In this document: one piece after another, positions 43,650 to 55,060 of the stretch | Numbering within the stretch: position 1 is the stretch's first letter | Layout of the letters: every line of letters starts with the position of its first letter | Source of the DNA: Ariolimax columbianus | Taxonomy: Eukaryota > Mollusca > Gastropoda > Stylommatophora > Arionidae | Assembly (NCBI GenBank): GCA_036924085.1 | Contig: JAVGWX010000002.1 | Location: 86,544,204 to 86,608,203, forward strand | Length of the DNA: 64,000 nt | Direction: 5' to 3' | Position numbers and translations under genes: made by a program | Notes under the pieces: generated by a model | What the model saw: only the letters and a program-made list of their open reading frames with translations | Told to the model about the DNA's origin: nothing | Databases searched by the model: none

Positions 43650-44540
43650 AAGATGATTCATGAGAACATATGTATACCTGGCACTGGTGACAGTATTTGT
43701 TTTTGGCATGTACGATTCTAAAATAACACCTAAAATAACACCTCGTTTATCCAAAAAGTGAGTCAGCATAAGCTTGCCTACAGATTGATGCATCCGGAAC
43801 TTCTTCAGTGTCGGTGAGGAGACATGGCGCCTTACTTGCTCGCTTTCTTAGTTTCAGGCTCGTAGTATTTAGCCCAGGTTGTATCTCCAGTAACACTTCA
43901 AGCTAGGAAACCATCACCTTCTGCTTCAAACCGCCGCAAAAGATTCCGATAGGCATCCACGTGTCGTTTCAATTCTGGAGTTAGCTGCCGTGGCACTCAC
44001 CTTGTAGACACTATGAGGTACTGTAGCACATCATGGATGAAGAGGTGGACTGAATCTTGAATGATGTTAGATGTGCGTCAATTTCATTTACAGTTAATCG
44101 ACGATTTTCCTTTGCATGGCGTTCAACGGCTGCAATCGACTCTGTGATCACAACGCGGTGTGGCTGACCCAAGCTTGCACAGTCTGTCACAGAACTCAGG
44201 CCGTTTTGGAAATTCCTATTCCACTTATACACTTGTTGGAGTGAAAGGCATTCATCACCGTGCTGGACTTTTATTCGCTGTAGGTTTCATTCCTTCGCTG
44301 CTCAAACAATGGGTACCATAAAGATGCTTCTCATTGGTGTATGTCAATAGTGGGCAGGCCATCTTTTAACTTCAATTATGACGTCATGTTGTTCGTCTGT
44401 ACTGCGATGGCACGTGCAGGGCACTCTTGACATCCTTATAAACCACATTAGTCAGTTACAATACAAAGACATGACGTTTCTAATTTATATCCCGCTTTTT
44501 AAGATTTCCATTGTATAGCGCCTTCGCATTTCCTCTATGC
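43650..44540 (-). pseudogene. mariner/SETMAR-type transposase pseudogene (copy 2)
   Basis: On the minus strand: YKWNRNFQNGLSSVTDCASL and HRVVITESIAAVERHAKENR (44,232-44,120), then RRLTVNEIDAHL. After a break come PRQLTPELKRHVDAYRN, LLRRFEAEGDGFL, then VTGDTTWAKYYEPETKKASK (about 43,890-43,830; the usual motif is TGDETW, so the E is changed to T). LKKFRMHQSVGKLMLTHFLD and KRGVI follow. This covers the helix-turn-helix region and the first acidic position of the D,D34D-type catalytic core. The first catalytic Asp lies in TGDTTW. The end of the core and the 3' terminus are lost after about 43,680. In-frame stops are present. Confidence 0.85.
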
Positions 44541-45275
44541 CCGTCAAGGTGGTTCTATCTGCCTGTTAAGGTGGTCCCATCTGCATTTATTAAAACCATC
44601 AGGACACTTAACTACTCAGCATCTTTCAACATTTGATCAACTTCTGTTTGATCTCAGCAGCTTTGTTGAACTTATGTAATATATGTTCATAGTCTTCTTT
44701 ACTATTGTATTTATTAAGTTTGTTCATCCTGCACATATTGATTTTACTGATCAGTCCATTGATGTTGAGTCGTCTTCTGGTTACAAGTAGCCTTTAGGGT
44801 GGTATCCTTCATTCGATAGCATATTGATTTCTAATTTGTTTTTCCCGACATTAATGTAGCTATTCAGCGGAATAAACAACTGTTTCAGGTGACAGGTTGG
44901 ACAACCTGACCACTGCTAATTCTGTTGTCGAACATTCTCCGTAATTCTAGCAGTATCAAGAATTGAATGAATATGTATTCACCTTTTAGATGGATACGTC
45001 TTCTGATTCACGGTTGACCTAAATGGCCCGTGAAAAATTGACAATACGAGGCTCCAAGCTATTTAACGGGCATTGGAGCATACACCATTGGCAATGCACT
45101 GTCAAACCACATCCACACCATCGACATGAGCAATTACACTTGCTTCAATTACGGCGTTAACATTTAGATGTTAGGACAGTAGGGTCTGATTGGCTTCCCT
45201 TTTCACCTCACTGACATGTGAATTGACGTCATTGTGACCCTAAACCTGTTATCATCGATCTGACGTCTCATTGTT
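44541..45275. other. Unassigned interval
   Basis: No recognisable coding or repeat sequence. Confidence 0.45.
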
Positions 45276-45592
45276 ATGAAATGGAGTGATATCTACAACA
45301 TGAAATGGAGTGACATCTGCAACATGAAATGGAGTGATATCTGCAACATGAAATGGAGTGATATCTGCAACAGGAAATGGAGTGATATCTGCAACAGGAA
45401 ATGGAGTGATATCTGCAACATGAAATGGAGTGATATCTGCAACATGAAATGGAGTGATATCTGCAACATGAAATGGAGTGATATCTGCAACATGAAATGG
45501 AGTGACATCTGCAACAGGAAATGGAGTGACATCTGCAACAAGAAATGGAGTGATATCTGCAACATGAAATGGAGTGATATCTGCAACAAGAC
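45276..45592 (+). repeat. 24-bp tandem repeat, about 13 copies
   Basis: The unit contains ATGAAATGGAGTGATATCTG plus CAAC, with variants GACATC and AGGAAATGG. Because 24 is divisible by three, the plus frame reads MKWSDICN repeatedly and two minus frames read VADITPFH and LQISLHFM without stops. All three are open for more than 100 codons. No start context, signal or domain suggests a gene. Confidence 0.95.
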
Positions 45593-45699
45593 CTTCTTCC
45601 AACATGGCACTCAATTGCAAAAGTTTACAAATGAACTAATACATTTGGCTATCTGACATACTACGGATACTGCGCCTGAATAAACACTAGGATTACAGT

Positions 45700-45745
45700 A
45701 TTACAGTGTGTGTGTGTGTGTGCATATATATATATATACTGTAAT
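45700..45745 (+). repeat. (TG)n and (TA)n compound microsatellite
   Basis: GTGTGTGTGTGTG passes into ATATATATATA. The flanks ATTACAGTATTACAGT and ACTGTAATACTGTAAT are a short inverted repeat around it. Confidence 0.85.
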
Positions 45746-47305
45746 ACTGTAATCCTGGTGTTCACTCAGGCACATGTTGTGCACTATGCCAGGTAGACAT
45801 ATCTCGTCTAAACTCATCTCTATCCTTTGCCATTAAATACCGTGACAGACCAAGTTCCTGTAGCCGATTATGGGTGTAGGGCGACCATGACGACACTTTT
45901 AGTGTCCATCTATTGTCATACATATCATTTGACCTGCCCACCTGAATTTTTTTTTTCAACGCCGAATTTACGACGCCATTGAAGCAGGTTGACTCCTGAT
46001 GGCGGTATTACCTATGTGGTCTCGAAGTAATAGTGACAATGGTTTAAGCTCCATCGCTCGTTGAATTGCTTGGCGCCACGCAATGTTATTATATCGTAAG
46101 TTCCACACCTCACAGCCGTACACCATGGCTGGAATGACCATGTTTTTGAAGGTGTGAGCTCTCGCTTTTCTGTTTTTAATTTTTTAAAGTACTGTCTTGA
46201 TGCGGTTGAAGCAGAACCACCCGCAGCTAACCTTCGGGAGATCTCTTTATACAAGTTATGGGAGTTCGTAATTTCTTGGCCAAAGTAGATGTACAAATTA
46301 ACGTTTTTGACGAAATCAGTTCCCAGCTATATTTACTGGCAGGGACATAAACTGATCAGCATCCAATTTGTCTTTAGATTATTTATTTGTAGACCAGCTT
46401 ACTCGCTTGTATTGTTGAGCTCATTCAGGCATTGCTCAGCTTCCTTGATAGTGTGGCTGATGATGACTATGTCATCCGCCGATCGGAAATGGTTGACCAT
46501 TTCTCCGTCAATTGAGTGTCAGGAAGACTTCCTCAAGGGCTGCCGTGAAACCTTTAGGGGAGATTGTATCACCCTGTGGTACACCATGTTCAAGTTGTAT
46601 GCTAATTGGCCGGTAGAAAAGGGTGATATGTGTTGTGCAGCCCTCTGCTATAAGCTGCGTATATTGTAGTTTAATACCTTGATTTCGTAAGGCATTTGTG
46701 ACTGCAGTCACGTCAATGCTATCGAAGGCTATTTCATAGTCCATAAACACTAGGCATAGGGGCATATGGATTTCCTTTGCCCTCTCCATTAGCTGGTGGA
46801 GAGTGTGGAGGTGGTCAATGGTAGAGTAACTTCTTGAATCCCGCTTACTCTCGTGACTGATTCTCATCAAGTTGCTTTACTAGTCTGTTCATAATTACTC
46901 TCATGACAAGCTTGTACATGGATGATAGCAAACATATCGGACGGTAGTTCGCAAGATCTTTTGTGTCCCCTTTGTTATAAATTATTTTTGTTTGGGAAAT
47001 GTTCCAATGGTTATGGATTTGACCTTCATGTAATCATGTATTAAACAGTTTCGTCAGCTCGCTTGCCAGATTCTCCCCTCCCTCACGAATAGCATCTACA
47101 GTCCTGGGATTGTTTCTGTTTGTAGATGCTTGATTGCATGAATCTTCTCTGTAGTTGAGATCTCCGGTGCTGACGTAGAAACTGAAGTGAGCGGCCGGTC
47201 ATGAATTACTGTCTTGGATGCGAAGAGGTCAGTGTAGAACCTTCCGATATTCTTCTTCTATTTTTGTTCTGTCCGTTAAGGCTGTACCATCTGGGTTTTT
47301 TTTAG
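45746..47305 (-). mobile_element. LINE-R, RTE-like retrotransposon, most of the RT region, degraded
   Basis: In order on the minus strand: an IHAIKHLQTETIPGL-like linker near 47,130, a KGDTKDLANYRPICLLS-like block near 46,970-46,920 and MRVIMNRLVKQLDENQ near 46,900. STIDHLHTLHQLMERAKEIH and LVFMDYEIAFDSID follow (motif A, about 46,750), then YRPISIQLEHGVPQGDTISP (motif B, about 46,600-46,540). NHFRSADDIVIIS follows (motif C near 46,490; S replaces the usual Y/F). LNELNN, ETW-like debris and a C-terminal RSNDMYDNRW block follow down to 45,760. Some frames are open for more than 100 codons. The endonuclease is not visible. Confidence 0.88.
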
Positions 47306-49055
47306 AACAGTCAAAAGCTTCGATGGAATTCCTCTGGAGCTCTACACATATGGCGGTATATCCCTAATTGTAAAACTCCACTTGCTCTTCAAACATATGG
47401 TGTACAGTGAAACCATCCCGCAAGATCTGAAGGAAGCCTCAATAATACATTTGTATAAACGGAAAGGTAACGAACAATCATGAGACAACCACCATTTCTT
47501 TACTCTTCATCGCTGGGAAGATATTCCCCAGAATCTTTTTCAATCGCCTTACAGCTCATATTGATGAAAGTCTCCTAACTGAAAGTGGATTCTGGAAAGA
47601 GCGTGGAAACGCGGATATGGTGTTTGCTGACAGACAACTACAAAATAAATGCCAGAAACAGCACTGCGGCCTGTTCGTAACTTTCATCGACCTGACAAAG
47701 GCGTTTGATAAGATCAACAGAAAAAGCATGTGTAAAATCATAACAAAGTACGGTTGCCTAATGAAATTTGTCAACGTAGTAAGGCAACTGCATGAAGGAA
47801 TGCATGCTAGAGATCAAGAAAATGGTGTTATATCGAAGTTCTTTCCAATAACAAACGGCGTTAAACAGAGGTCTGTGCTTGCACCAACCTTGTTCAGCAT
47901 GCTGTTCTCTGCAATGCTGACTGATGCTTTCAGAGACGGGGACATATGAATCGACATAAGATATAGTATAGATGGTCAGCTGTTCTACCGAAGGCGGCTT
48001 CAAGCAAAAACTAAGGTCAAGGCACACACCAACAGATATCTTCTGTTTGCTGACGACTGTGCCCTGAACGCTGCCTCAGAGGCTGATCTGCAAAAAAAAG
48101 CATGGATAATTTCTCCTTAGTGCGTTTCAACTTTGGACTTACTATCAACACAGAAAAATCTGAAATAATGTAACTAACCAGCTCCTGACAAAATGTATAC
48201 TGAGCCAATCATCAAGGTCACTGGTGAAAAACTGAAGGTTATAAATAGATTCACATACCTCGGTAGAACACTGTCTCAGAAGGTAGTCATGGATGATGAC
48301 ATGAACGTCAGAATCGTCAAAGTCAGCTGCACATGTGACAGACTACACGCATACGTCTGGCGTCAAAATTGCATCAGCTTTCAAACGAAGCTGAAGGTGT
48401 ACATAGCAGTGGTGGCCTCTGTGTTGCTATATGCAAGTGAAACATGGACTGTATACAGGCATCACCCGAAGAAGTTGAATCATATTCACACACTTTGTCT
48501 CAGGAGGGTGATGAATGTCAAATGGTAAGACATGATTCCGGACACTGCAGATTTTGAGAGAGCTGGTACCCCTAGCATTGATACCATCATGATGCTATCA
48601 CATATTTGCTGGACGGGTCATGTGGTTTGCAAGCCTGACTATCGGTTGCCAAAAATAATATTCTCTGGCGAGATGCAGAAAGACAAACGCTCCCAATGAG
48701 TCCAAAAAAGCGCTTTAAAGACACACTCAAAATGTCTTAAAAAGCGTTCAGCATAGACCTCGAAACACGCGAAGATGCTGCAAAAGACAGTACAACATGG
48801 CGCACAGCTCTCTAAAAAGACTGCAGTAGAACAACGGAGAAAGACCAGAAAAGCCCATGAAATATCACAGTCTCACGAAGCAAACTTTCCATGTCCTCAC
48901 TGCCTGCGAGTATGCAGATCCCAAATCTGACTCGCCAGCCATCTCCGCACTGACCCACAACCCGGAATCAGAGAATATTCCACTGGAAGGACTGGCTAAA
49001 TACAAAATAAAAGGTCCTCATGGACGAACAACAATCCCTGCTAATCGTCGCCGGA
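47306..49055 (+). mobile_element. LINE-L copy 1, RT and C-terminal zinc-finger region
   Basis: Begins next to the upstream (5') end of the minus-strand RTE-like copy, so the two are divergent. Blocks: SFDGIPLELYTYGGI, YSETIPQDLKEASIIHLYKR, DRQLQNKCQKQHCGLFVTFI, DLTKAFDKINRKS (motif A, about 47,690-47,725) and ITNGVKQRSVLAPTLFS (motif B; R replaces G). LLFADDCALNAASEADL (motif C, 48,045-48,095), FTYLGRTLSQKVV, SETWTVYRHHPKKLNHIHT and LRRVMN follow. ICWTGHV comes next, then a C-terminal CPHCLRVCRSQI-like finger and HLRT at 48,895-48,960. Frameshifts occur, but FADD is intact. Confidence 0.92.
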
Positions 49056-50275
49056 AAAAAAGATTTTAGCACGTCTCGTATTAAATCGGCTAAGCAAGCA
49101 TGTTGAACAGAACCACCACCTTCCAGAGAGTCAAAGTGGCTTCAGAACCGGGCTGGGAACTGTACATATGATCTTTGCTGCGCGACAGATACAGTACAAG
49201 TGCCAAGAACATAGCATATACCTGTAAACTGCATTTATTTACCTCACTACGGCATTCGACACGGTGAGCAGAGGTAGTTTGTGAATGGTCATGTCCAAGT
49301 TCGGCTGCCCCACCAAGTTTATCACCATGGTGAAACAAATATATATAGGAAAGCGTGCACGTGTGCTAGACAACGGAGAGACTATCAGAACGTTAGACGG
49401 GACAAATGGTGTAAAGCAAGCATGTTCGCTCCCCACAACTCTGTTTAGCATGATGTTCTCAGCCACGATGTGGCATGACTTCAGAACAGCTAAATCCGGT
49501 TTACCCATAAGATACCGCATAGACGACAGGCTCGTCAATGCTCGCAGAATGGAGGCAAATACCAGAGTAGCTGGTACATGTTTCATGAACTTGCATTTGA
49601 TGACGACTCTCCTGTGAATAACAACTCAGAGCTAGAAATGCAGGAGGACATGGATCGATTCTCTGCTGCATGCAACAACTTCGGACTGATCATAAATGTA
49701 AAAAAAAACGGAATTTATGCACCAACCAATTCCTGGTAGAGAATACACACTGCCACAAATCAAAGTAAATGAACACATCATGAAAGATGTGTGCAAGTTC
49801 AGCTACCTGGGTAGTACAATGTCGCCGCAAACCGTCAATCTGGACGAGGAGGTCAAAAGTAGAATAATAAAAGCCAGTGCAGATTTCGGTAGAATGCGCG
49901 CGACAGTGCTATCCTCGCAACCCTGCTAAACGCATGTGAGAGTTGGACTGTCTATGCAAGACAGACAAAACGATTAAACCACTTCTACACAACCAGCCTG
50001 AGACGCATACTCCGCATCCTCTGGCAGGACCATATCCCCGAAACTTAAGTCCCGAAAAGATCAGGCATGACAAGCATCCATGCATCGCTGCAGCGTCTTA
50101 GCTGAGATGGGTTGGACTGTGCGCAAAAGACTGACGAAAAGACTTCTGTACGGTGAGCTTATAGACGGCTGTTGAAAAGATGGTCGCTCAAAAAAGTGAT
50201 TTAAGAACAGCCTGAAGAGAACTCTGACATGCTGCCACATACATGAAGACAACTGGGAGAGCATTGGGGAAAACA
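49056..50275 (+). mobile_element. LINE-L copy 2, head-to-tail with copy 1
   Basis: Starts within one codon or two of the end of copy 1, at LARLVLNRLSKHVEQ. It shows SGFRTGLGTVHMIFAARQIQ, LTTAFDTVSRGSL (motif A), MSKFGCPTKFITMVKQIYIG, TNGVKQACSLPTTLFSMMFS (motif B) and a damaged motif C near 49,600. MHQPIPGREYTLPQIKVNEH, FSYLGSTMSPQTVNLDEEVK, IIKASADFGRMR and KRLTKRLLYGEL follow. Several stops interrupt it and the FADD Asp pair is lost in the frame-shifted stretch LHLMTTLL. It stops short of the zinc finger. Confidence 0.9.
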
Positions 50276-50277
50276 GA

Positions 50278-50350
50278 AATATATATACACACACATACAT
50301 AAATATATACACACACACACACACACACATACATATACACACACATATGG
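50278..50350 (+). repeat. (CA)n / (TA)n microsatellite
   Basis: ATATATATACACACACATAC passes into a CA run and TACATATACACACACAT. Confidence 0.9.
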
Positions 50351-50894
50351 CATTTGGGAAAATGAAAGAAAGAAGACGTTATCCTGTACCATTTTTTATG
50401 CGTTTGTCGCTCTTGTGGTAGTCCTTGAATAATAGCAAATTCTAATAGAGATCTTCTAAGAAATGTTAATACAAAACAAGAAGGATTTCAAGAAAGCACG
50501 CATAACTGTGCCCTAATTAGCTGATAAACAAATGTGCGAAACATCTACAGAAAATGTTTTGTTTCACATCCCACATTTGGGTTTGACACATATTAACTCT
50601 GCCATCTCATTTATTTTGTGGCAGCCACGGTGCACTTTGTCGATATCAATCTCCATTACATTGAACAAATGGCAAAACCAAACCATGTCCCTAGTGGAGT
50701 TCTCCTCAACGCGTTTTCAGCCACGGACAACTTTTCGTTAAATTACCCAAGGTCGTTGCACAAGGTGCTTAGCTCAACTAATTTCAATGTTAACTAGACA
50801 TTCATAGAAAATTCATGGGACAATAAGTATACAATATTCCCAAAATTATTATAAATGCGCTGATAATAGCAAATTCAAACACCAATATTGTCCG
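50351..50894. other. Unassigned interval
   Basis: No recognisable protein or repeat. Confidence 0.45.
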
Positions 50895-51125
50895 TGTTTA
50901 CCTGCCGATTAAATACAAATTCAGTGTGGCGTACCACCGAGACATACATTTTCTCCCAAACTTTCCACCGCAGCAATTGAAGAAGTCTCACTTGCACTAA
51001 TTTGGATTGATCAGGGTATTAACTTAGACAGAGAAAAGATCAACCACGTTCGGTTTGTGGATGATGTACTCACCATCAGCCACAGCATCAAGGAAGTTGA
51101 ACAACGCTTACGTTAGCGCATCAGC
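50895..51125 (+). mobile_element. LINE-R fragment, RT motifs B to C
   Basis: In two frames the plus strand reads PIKYKFSVAYHRD, then HFLPNFPPQQLKK or, in another frame, FSPKLSTAAIEEVSLALIW. QGINLDREKINHVRFVDDVL and TISHSIKEVEQRL follow. The DTxSPKLFTxxxEEV and HLRFADDIxxISHS blocks are typical of RTE-like RTs. The motif C Phe-Val-Asp-Asp has V in place of A. Only about 230 bp is preserved. Confidence 0.7.
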
Positions 51126-51184
51126 GCAAGCATTGTAGTTGGTCAAAAATTGACTAAATATTGGTTTTGGGACCAAATATGTCC

Positions 51185-51187
<3 letters not shown>

Positions 51188-51250
<63 letters not shown>
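51188..51250. repeat. (TA)n microsatellite
   Basis: About 31 uninterrupted TA dinucleotides between CTCGA and CACGA. Confidence 0.95.
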
Positions 51251-51253
<3 letters not shown>

Positions 51254-52000
51254 GATTTTAACAATGATACCGGATCCATGATTGCAAAATTCGCGGATAA
51301 CACAAAACTAAGCAGAAGTATCACATCCAAAACAGAGATGGATGTATGGAAATATTGAGGTCGGATACGTTACACGAATGGTCGAGAGCTGGCAAATGGA
51401 GTTTAATGTAGATAAATGTACAATCCTTCACGAAGCTACATTCGATATGGAATTAGAGATAACAAAATTAGGATAAAGAGAAAAGGAAAGGGACCTATGG
51501 GTTATGATAGATCATGAAGTTAAGGTGAATGAGCAAGTGCAGGTAGCAGTGCCAAAGGCAAATTCAACGTTAGGTATAATAAAAATAAATATTAAACATA
51601 GGTGAATGGAAGAGATTGTAAAAACGTATACAGCATTAGTTAGACCTAGATTGGAGTACTGTGTGGAGACCTTATCGTAGAGAGGATATAGACATTCTGG
51701 AACGGATACAGACACGAGCGACAAAACTGATAGTGAGATTTCATAATTACAGTTATGAGGAAAGACTCAGAATTAACAAGAAGTCTACATTAGATACTAT
51801 GATATTTTTGTTTATAGTGATGATTGCTTTGAGTGCATTGCTATAGGAAATAGCGGCGACATGGTTATTTAATGCATTCAAGTATAGATTTGGATGCGCA
51901 TAGTTTTAGGATCAAGTGAAGTAAAATAAATTGGTTGTAAACATACTCTGCAGAGTCTTCTAAGCCAGTATAAAGACCTTAAGTTAAGTTAAGTTAAAGA
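51251..52000 (+). mobile_element. LINE-C copy 3, from RT motif C to the TTAAG tail
   Basis: The plus strand reads IAKFADNTKLSRSITSKTEM (motif C, second Asp changed to Asn), MEFNVDKCTI-like, RPRLEYC, WRPYRREDIDILERIQTRAT and YSYEERLRI. The RSRLD to DAWN region is mostly deleted. At 51,960-52,005 AGTATAAAGACCTTAAG and TTAAGTTAAGTTAA match the end of copy 1. It is 5'-truncated beside the TA tract and carries several stops. Confidence 0.82.
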
Positions 52001-52639
52001 CACAATACAGAAACAAAACTTTCTATCTTTACGAACATATAAAGCTTGGAACTGATCCAGTAAAAAAATGACTTGTGCTTGGACCAAGAAATTACGAATT
52101 TCCACAAAATGCATCAAGAGATCTCAACAAGGATAGCAGCGTTGGGACTTGATACGTAAAGGCAAAAGAAATGAGTTTAGACGACATTGGGATATCTGGC
52201 ATAGGTGGCACAGAGCATCTGAATGAACACCAAAATTACAGTATTATAATATTTCAGAAATGATCTGTACGTTTGAAGAAAAAAAAAGTTCTAAGGTAGT
52301 AATGGATGAACCAATGCTAACAGTATATATTATTTGTGTGTGCGCGACTATTTTGAAGTTCGGCATTGCTAGCCGTAGTCATGCGAATATACTTCTTTAT
52401 GTTCAATCATTGTTACAGTTCGCCAAATATGTAAGGCACACCCATGCAAGGATGCCATGTATCCCCCACCCCTTAACCTTTCCTTCAACCCTACATGCTT
52501 GTTACCTGGAGTGCTTGGAATGCGTGTATTCAACAGGTAGGTGGTCCATGCTGCCGTGTAGTTGAAGGCTATTCGAAGTGCGTTCTTCATTTCGCAATGT
52601 TCAATTCTTGCGGATTACTAGGCATGGGGGAAGATTAGA
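52001..52639. other. Unassigned interval
   Basis: A plus frame at 52,260-52,565 of 101 codons has no recognised domain. The remainder shows nothing. Confidence 0.4.
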
Positions 52640-52910
52640 TTGCTTGACTTAACGTTAAGCTTTTATACTGGTTAGATGAATCCGCAGAGTATGTATACAA
52701 CCAATTTGTTTTACAATCACTTGGTCTAAACATAACTATGAGCATCCAATCCATTACAAAAAAACAATTAATTTATCCTTCCTCCACTAATTCATATAGA
52801 AAAGCATTCAAAGCATTGACCACTCTCTGACCAAACAAAAAAATATTTATAATATTTAATCTAGAGCTTTCTTTAATTTGCGTATTATAAATTTCAATAC
52901 TCTATATAAA
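52640..52910 (-). mobile_element. LINE-C fragment, 3' end (copy 4)
   Basis: The minus strand from about 52,880 reads ESSRLNIINIFLFGQRVVNA, then LNAFLYELVEEG, matching the end of LINE-C ORF2. The edge at 52,648 contains TTAACGTTAAG, the tail motif. It is inverted relative to the copy that ends 640 bp to its left. Confidence 0.7.
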
Positions 52911-53464
52911 TTTGCCGGGACAGTGGAACAGTCATCAATTGTTTACTGATAGATGTTTCGTGTATACGGGATATCCGAGTTTTTCGTCAATCCATAATAT
53001 GACTAGGCGATGTTCTCAACTCCCTTTAGACCAAGGTCCCTTGACACTAGCGGGATTCGAAAATCCACCGTTCCGCACCTTTATTTCTAGAGAAACAAGA
53101 GTCTTTACTTCTCAGCTATAACGATTCCTCTACATACCAGCTGCAGTGTTGTTACCTCACTGTCATTTCTAATTAATGAATAATAAATTGTTACCAAAGT
53201 TACCGTCATTATTTTCCTTTTACGATGTTGTTGATAGGTTTCAGCGCTCTTTCTCGTTACTTCTCCATTCAGGCCAATGGCACACATGAACAACAGTCAC
53301 ACATCAAATACCAACAAGATTGACTCTAATAGAAAGTTTTTGCGCAGAAAAGAAGGATTGAATTGGCTATTATAAGCTAATGAAAGTTGGACTGTTGGAA
53401 TGAAGCACACAAATATCTTTAGAGCAGGAGACAAGCAGATGACACTGGCGATATATAGGATGCT
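52911..53464. other. Unassigned interval
   Basis: No recognisable coding or repeat sequence before the LINE-I copy 3 insertion. Confidence 0.45.
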
Positions 53465-53476
53465 ATTTAATGAAAT
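53465..53476 (+). repeat. Target-site duplication of LINE-I copy 3, left
   Basis: ATTTAATGAAAT, identical to 54,123-54,134. Confidence 0.92.
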
Positions 53477-54122
53477 CTTCTTCTTCGTACACAGTCAGAC
53501 AGTAACCATTATTTTTTCGAAAAAAGCCGCAGTCATCCTGAAGCTGTCGACACTGCCATAGAGCTTGTCTTGTGGTTCCACTGGTGATGGCCACATCTGC
53601 TCTCTCTGATCCTCGTATGTCGGGCAGTTCTGCAGCAGATGTTCAGCGGTCATTTTCCCGGTACCACACGGGCATTCGTCGGTTCCACCTATCTTCAATT
53701 TGTTGAATAGGTGGTATCTCAGTCTATTGTGGCCAGTGCGAAGTCTGAAGACAACGACCTGCTCTCTTCTGTTATACTGGTAATATGCATCGTTTTTGGT
53801 GTAACCAGTATGTTCGGTTTCCCATTTGGTCATGTATCTGGCTTTAATAAGCGGTGTTGACTCTTCGTACGTCATACTAGTATCTGTTTGTGGTAGTCTT
53901 GCGCCTTCTTTTGCCAGTCTGTCTGCCTCCTCGTTGCCTTGGATGTTGCAGTGTGAAGGGACCCACTGTACCACTACCCTTTTTGGTGCGGACTGCTGGC
54001 ATAGTTGACAGAGTGCTGCTCTTAAGTCATTAAGCTCAGTGTTTTTCTGGCTTTTTAGCGCTGTGACTACGGCGAGAGCATCTGTAAGCAGGACTGAATG
54101 GCTTTCATTTTCTTTATGTGTC
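53477..54122 (-). mobile_element. LINE-I copy 3, 646-bp 5'-truncated insertion
   Basis: One open minus frame of about 209 codons (54,124-53,495) carries the last two-thirds of the RNase H and the C-terminus: LLTDALAVVTALKS, VVVQWVPSHCNIQGNEEADR, YEESTPLIKARYMTKWETEH, FRLRTGHNRLRYHLFNKL, ECPCGTGKMTAEHLLQNC and PTYEDQREQMWP. The C-x-C...H...C residues are intact. It is close to identical to copy 1 in protein sequence, so both derive from a recent source. It begins inside RNase H, after the first two catalytic acids, and therefore cannot be active. It ends with the TGTCTGACTGTGTACG and GAA tail. Confidence 0.95.
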
Positions 54123-54134
54123 ATTTAATGAAAT
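54123..54134 (+). repeat. Target-site duplication of LINE-I copy 3, right
   Basis: ATTTAATGAAAT, a perfect 12-bp match to 53,465-53,476. Confidence 0.92.
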
Positions 54135-55060
54135 GAGTTGATAACCAAACAGTTGCCGTTCTGAAATTACCAGAGTAAGATAAAATGAGGAAGATCAAAT
54201 CACTCATTGATGCAAATGTTCGTTACAGATTAAGTAAAACAGATCATCATGACGACGTGGATAGATCGTGAACAGATGACTCAAAGCAGTAGGGATTATC
54301 GTGTCCTTGTTGAAGATACAGAGGTCTACAGAGATCCGATAGGTTTGCATGATGATCGATTTAATTGTCACCGCTGGTTATTATATCAGAAGTAATGTGT
54401 TTGAATCCCCGCACGCGCGTGTCATGTCGCTCAATCCTCTTTACCAATGCCATGACGGAAATATGTTTCACTTAATTACATTTTATCACCGACTTGCACA
54501 TAATTCGATCCAACACATTCATGAAAACATTCGCAGATAAAGATTAATGACTAAAACCACCAAAGGGATAATCAAATACACCTTATAACTCCATGGGGAC
54601 AACAAAAATTCAGTATAACTACATTCATCCTCTGTGTAATGGGAGAGCAAAAATACTCCAGAGGAAATAGCAGCATGGGACAAGATCAATAACTATACCA
54701 GAGAGAAGAATGTGTCCCGCTATACTGATGGAACAGGAACCAGAGCAGTGACGAATAAAGACTCGCGAATCGTTTGTCTACCCAGATAAAGAAAACGAAA
54801 CCGCTGGAAAATCATGTTCAAAATAATCGACTGATTCAGGCGTTGAGCATTGTTTAACTTGTTCTTTCGATATTCCTCTAGCCCTGCGAAACATGGTGCA
54901 GACCTCCAGAGAAGAATCCAGGTCACGGAGAGGAGCTGTCGTCCGGGGCCGAGGTGGAGGTTGATATCTGCTGGAGCCATTCATTACGGGGATGGCCTCC
55001 TCTCCGCCTCCATCTGGTAAGGGGAGAAATCTTTTGGCCCTGAGCAACGGACTTAGTGTA
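54135..55060. other. Unassigned interval
   Basis: Minus frames near 55,047-54,720 contain a proline- and arginine-rich stretch and SLEVCTMFRRARGISKEQVK, which could be LINE linker sequence but is not distinctive. No gene recognised. Confidence 0.35.

Noticed and set aside
45252..45620. Minus-strand frame with VADITPFH repeats as a possible repeat protein
   Set aside because: It is the complement of the 24-bp tandem repeat. A second minus frame and a plus frame are equally open.
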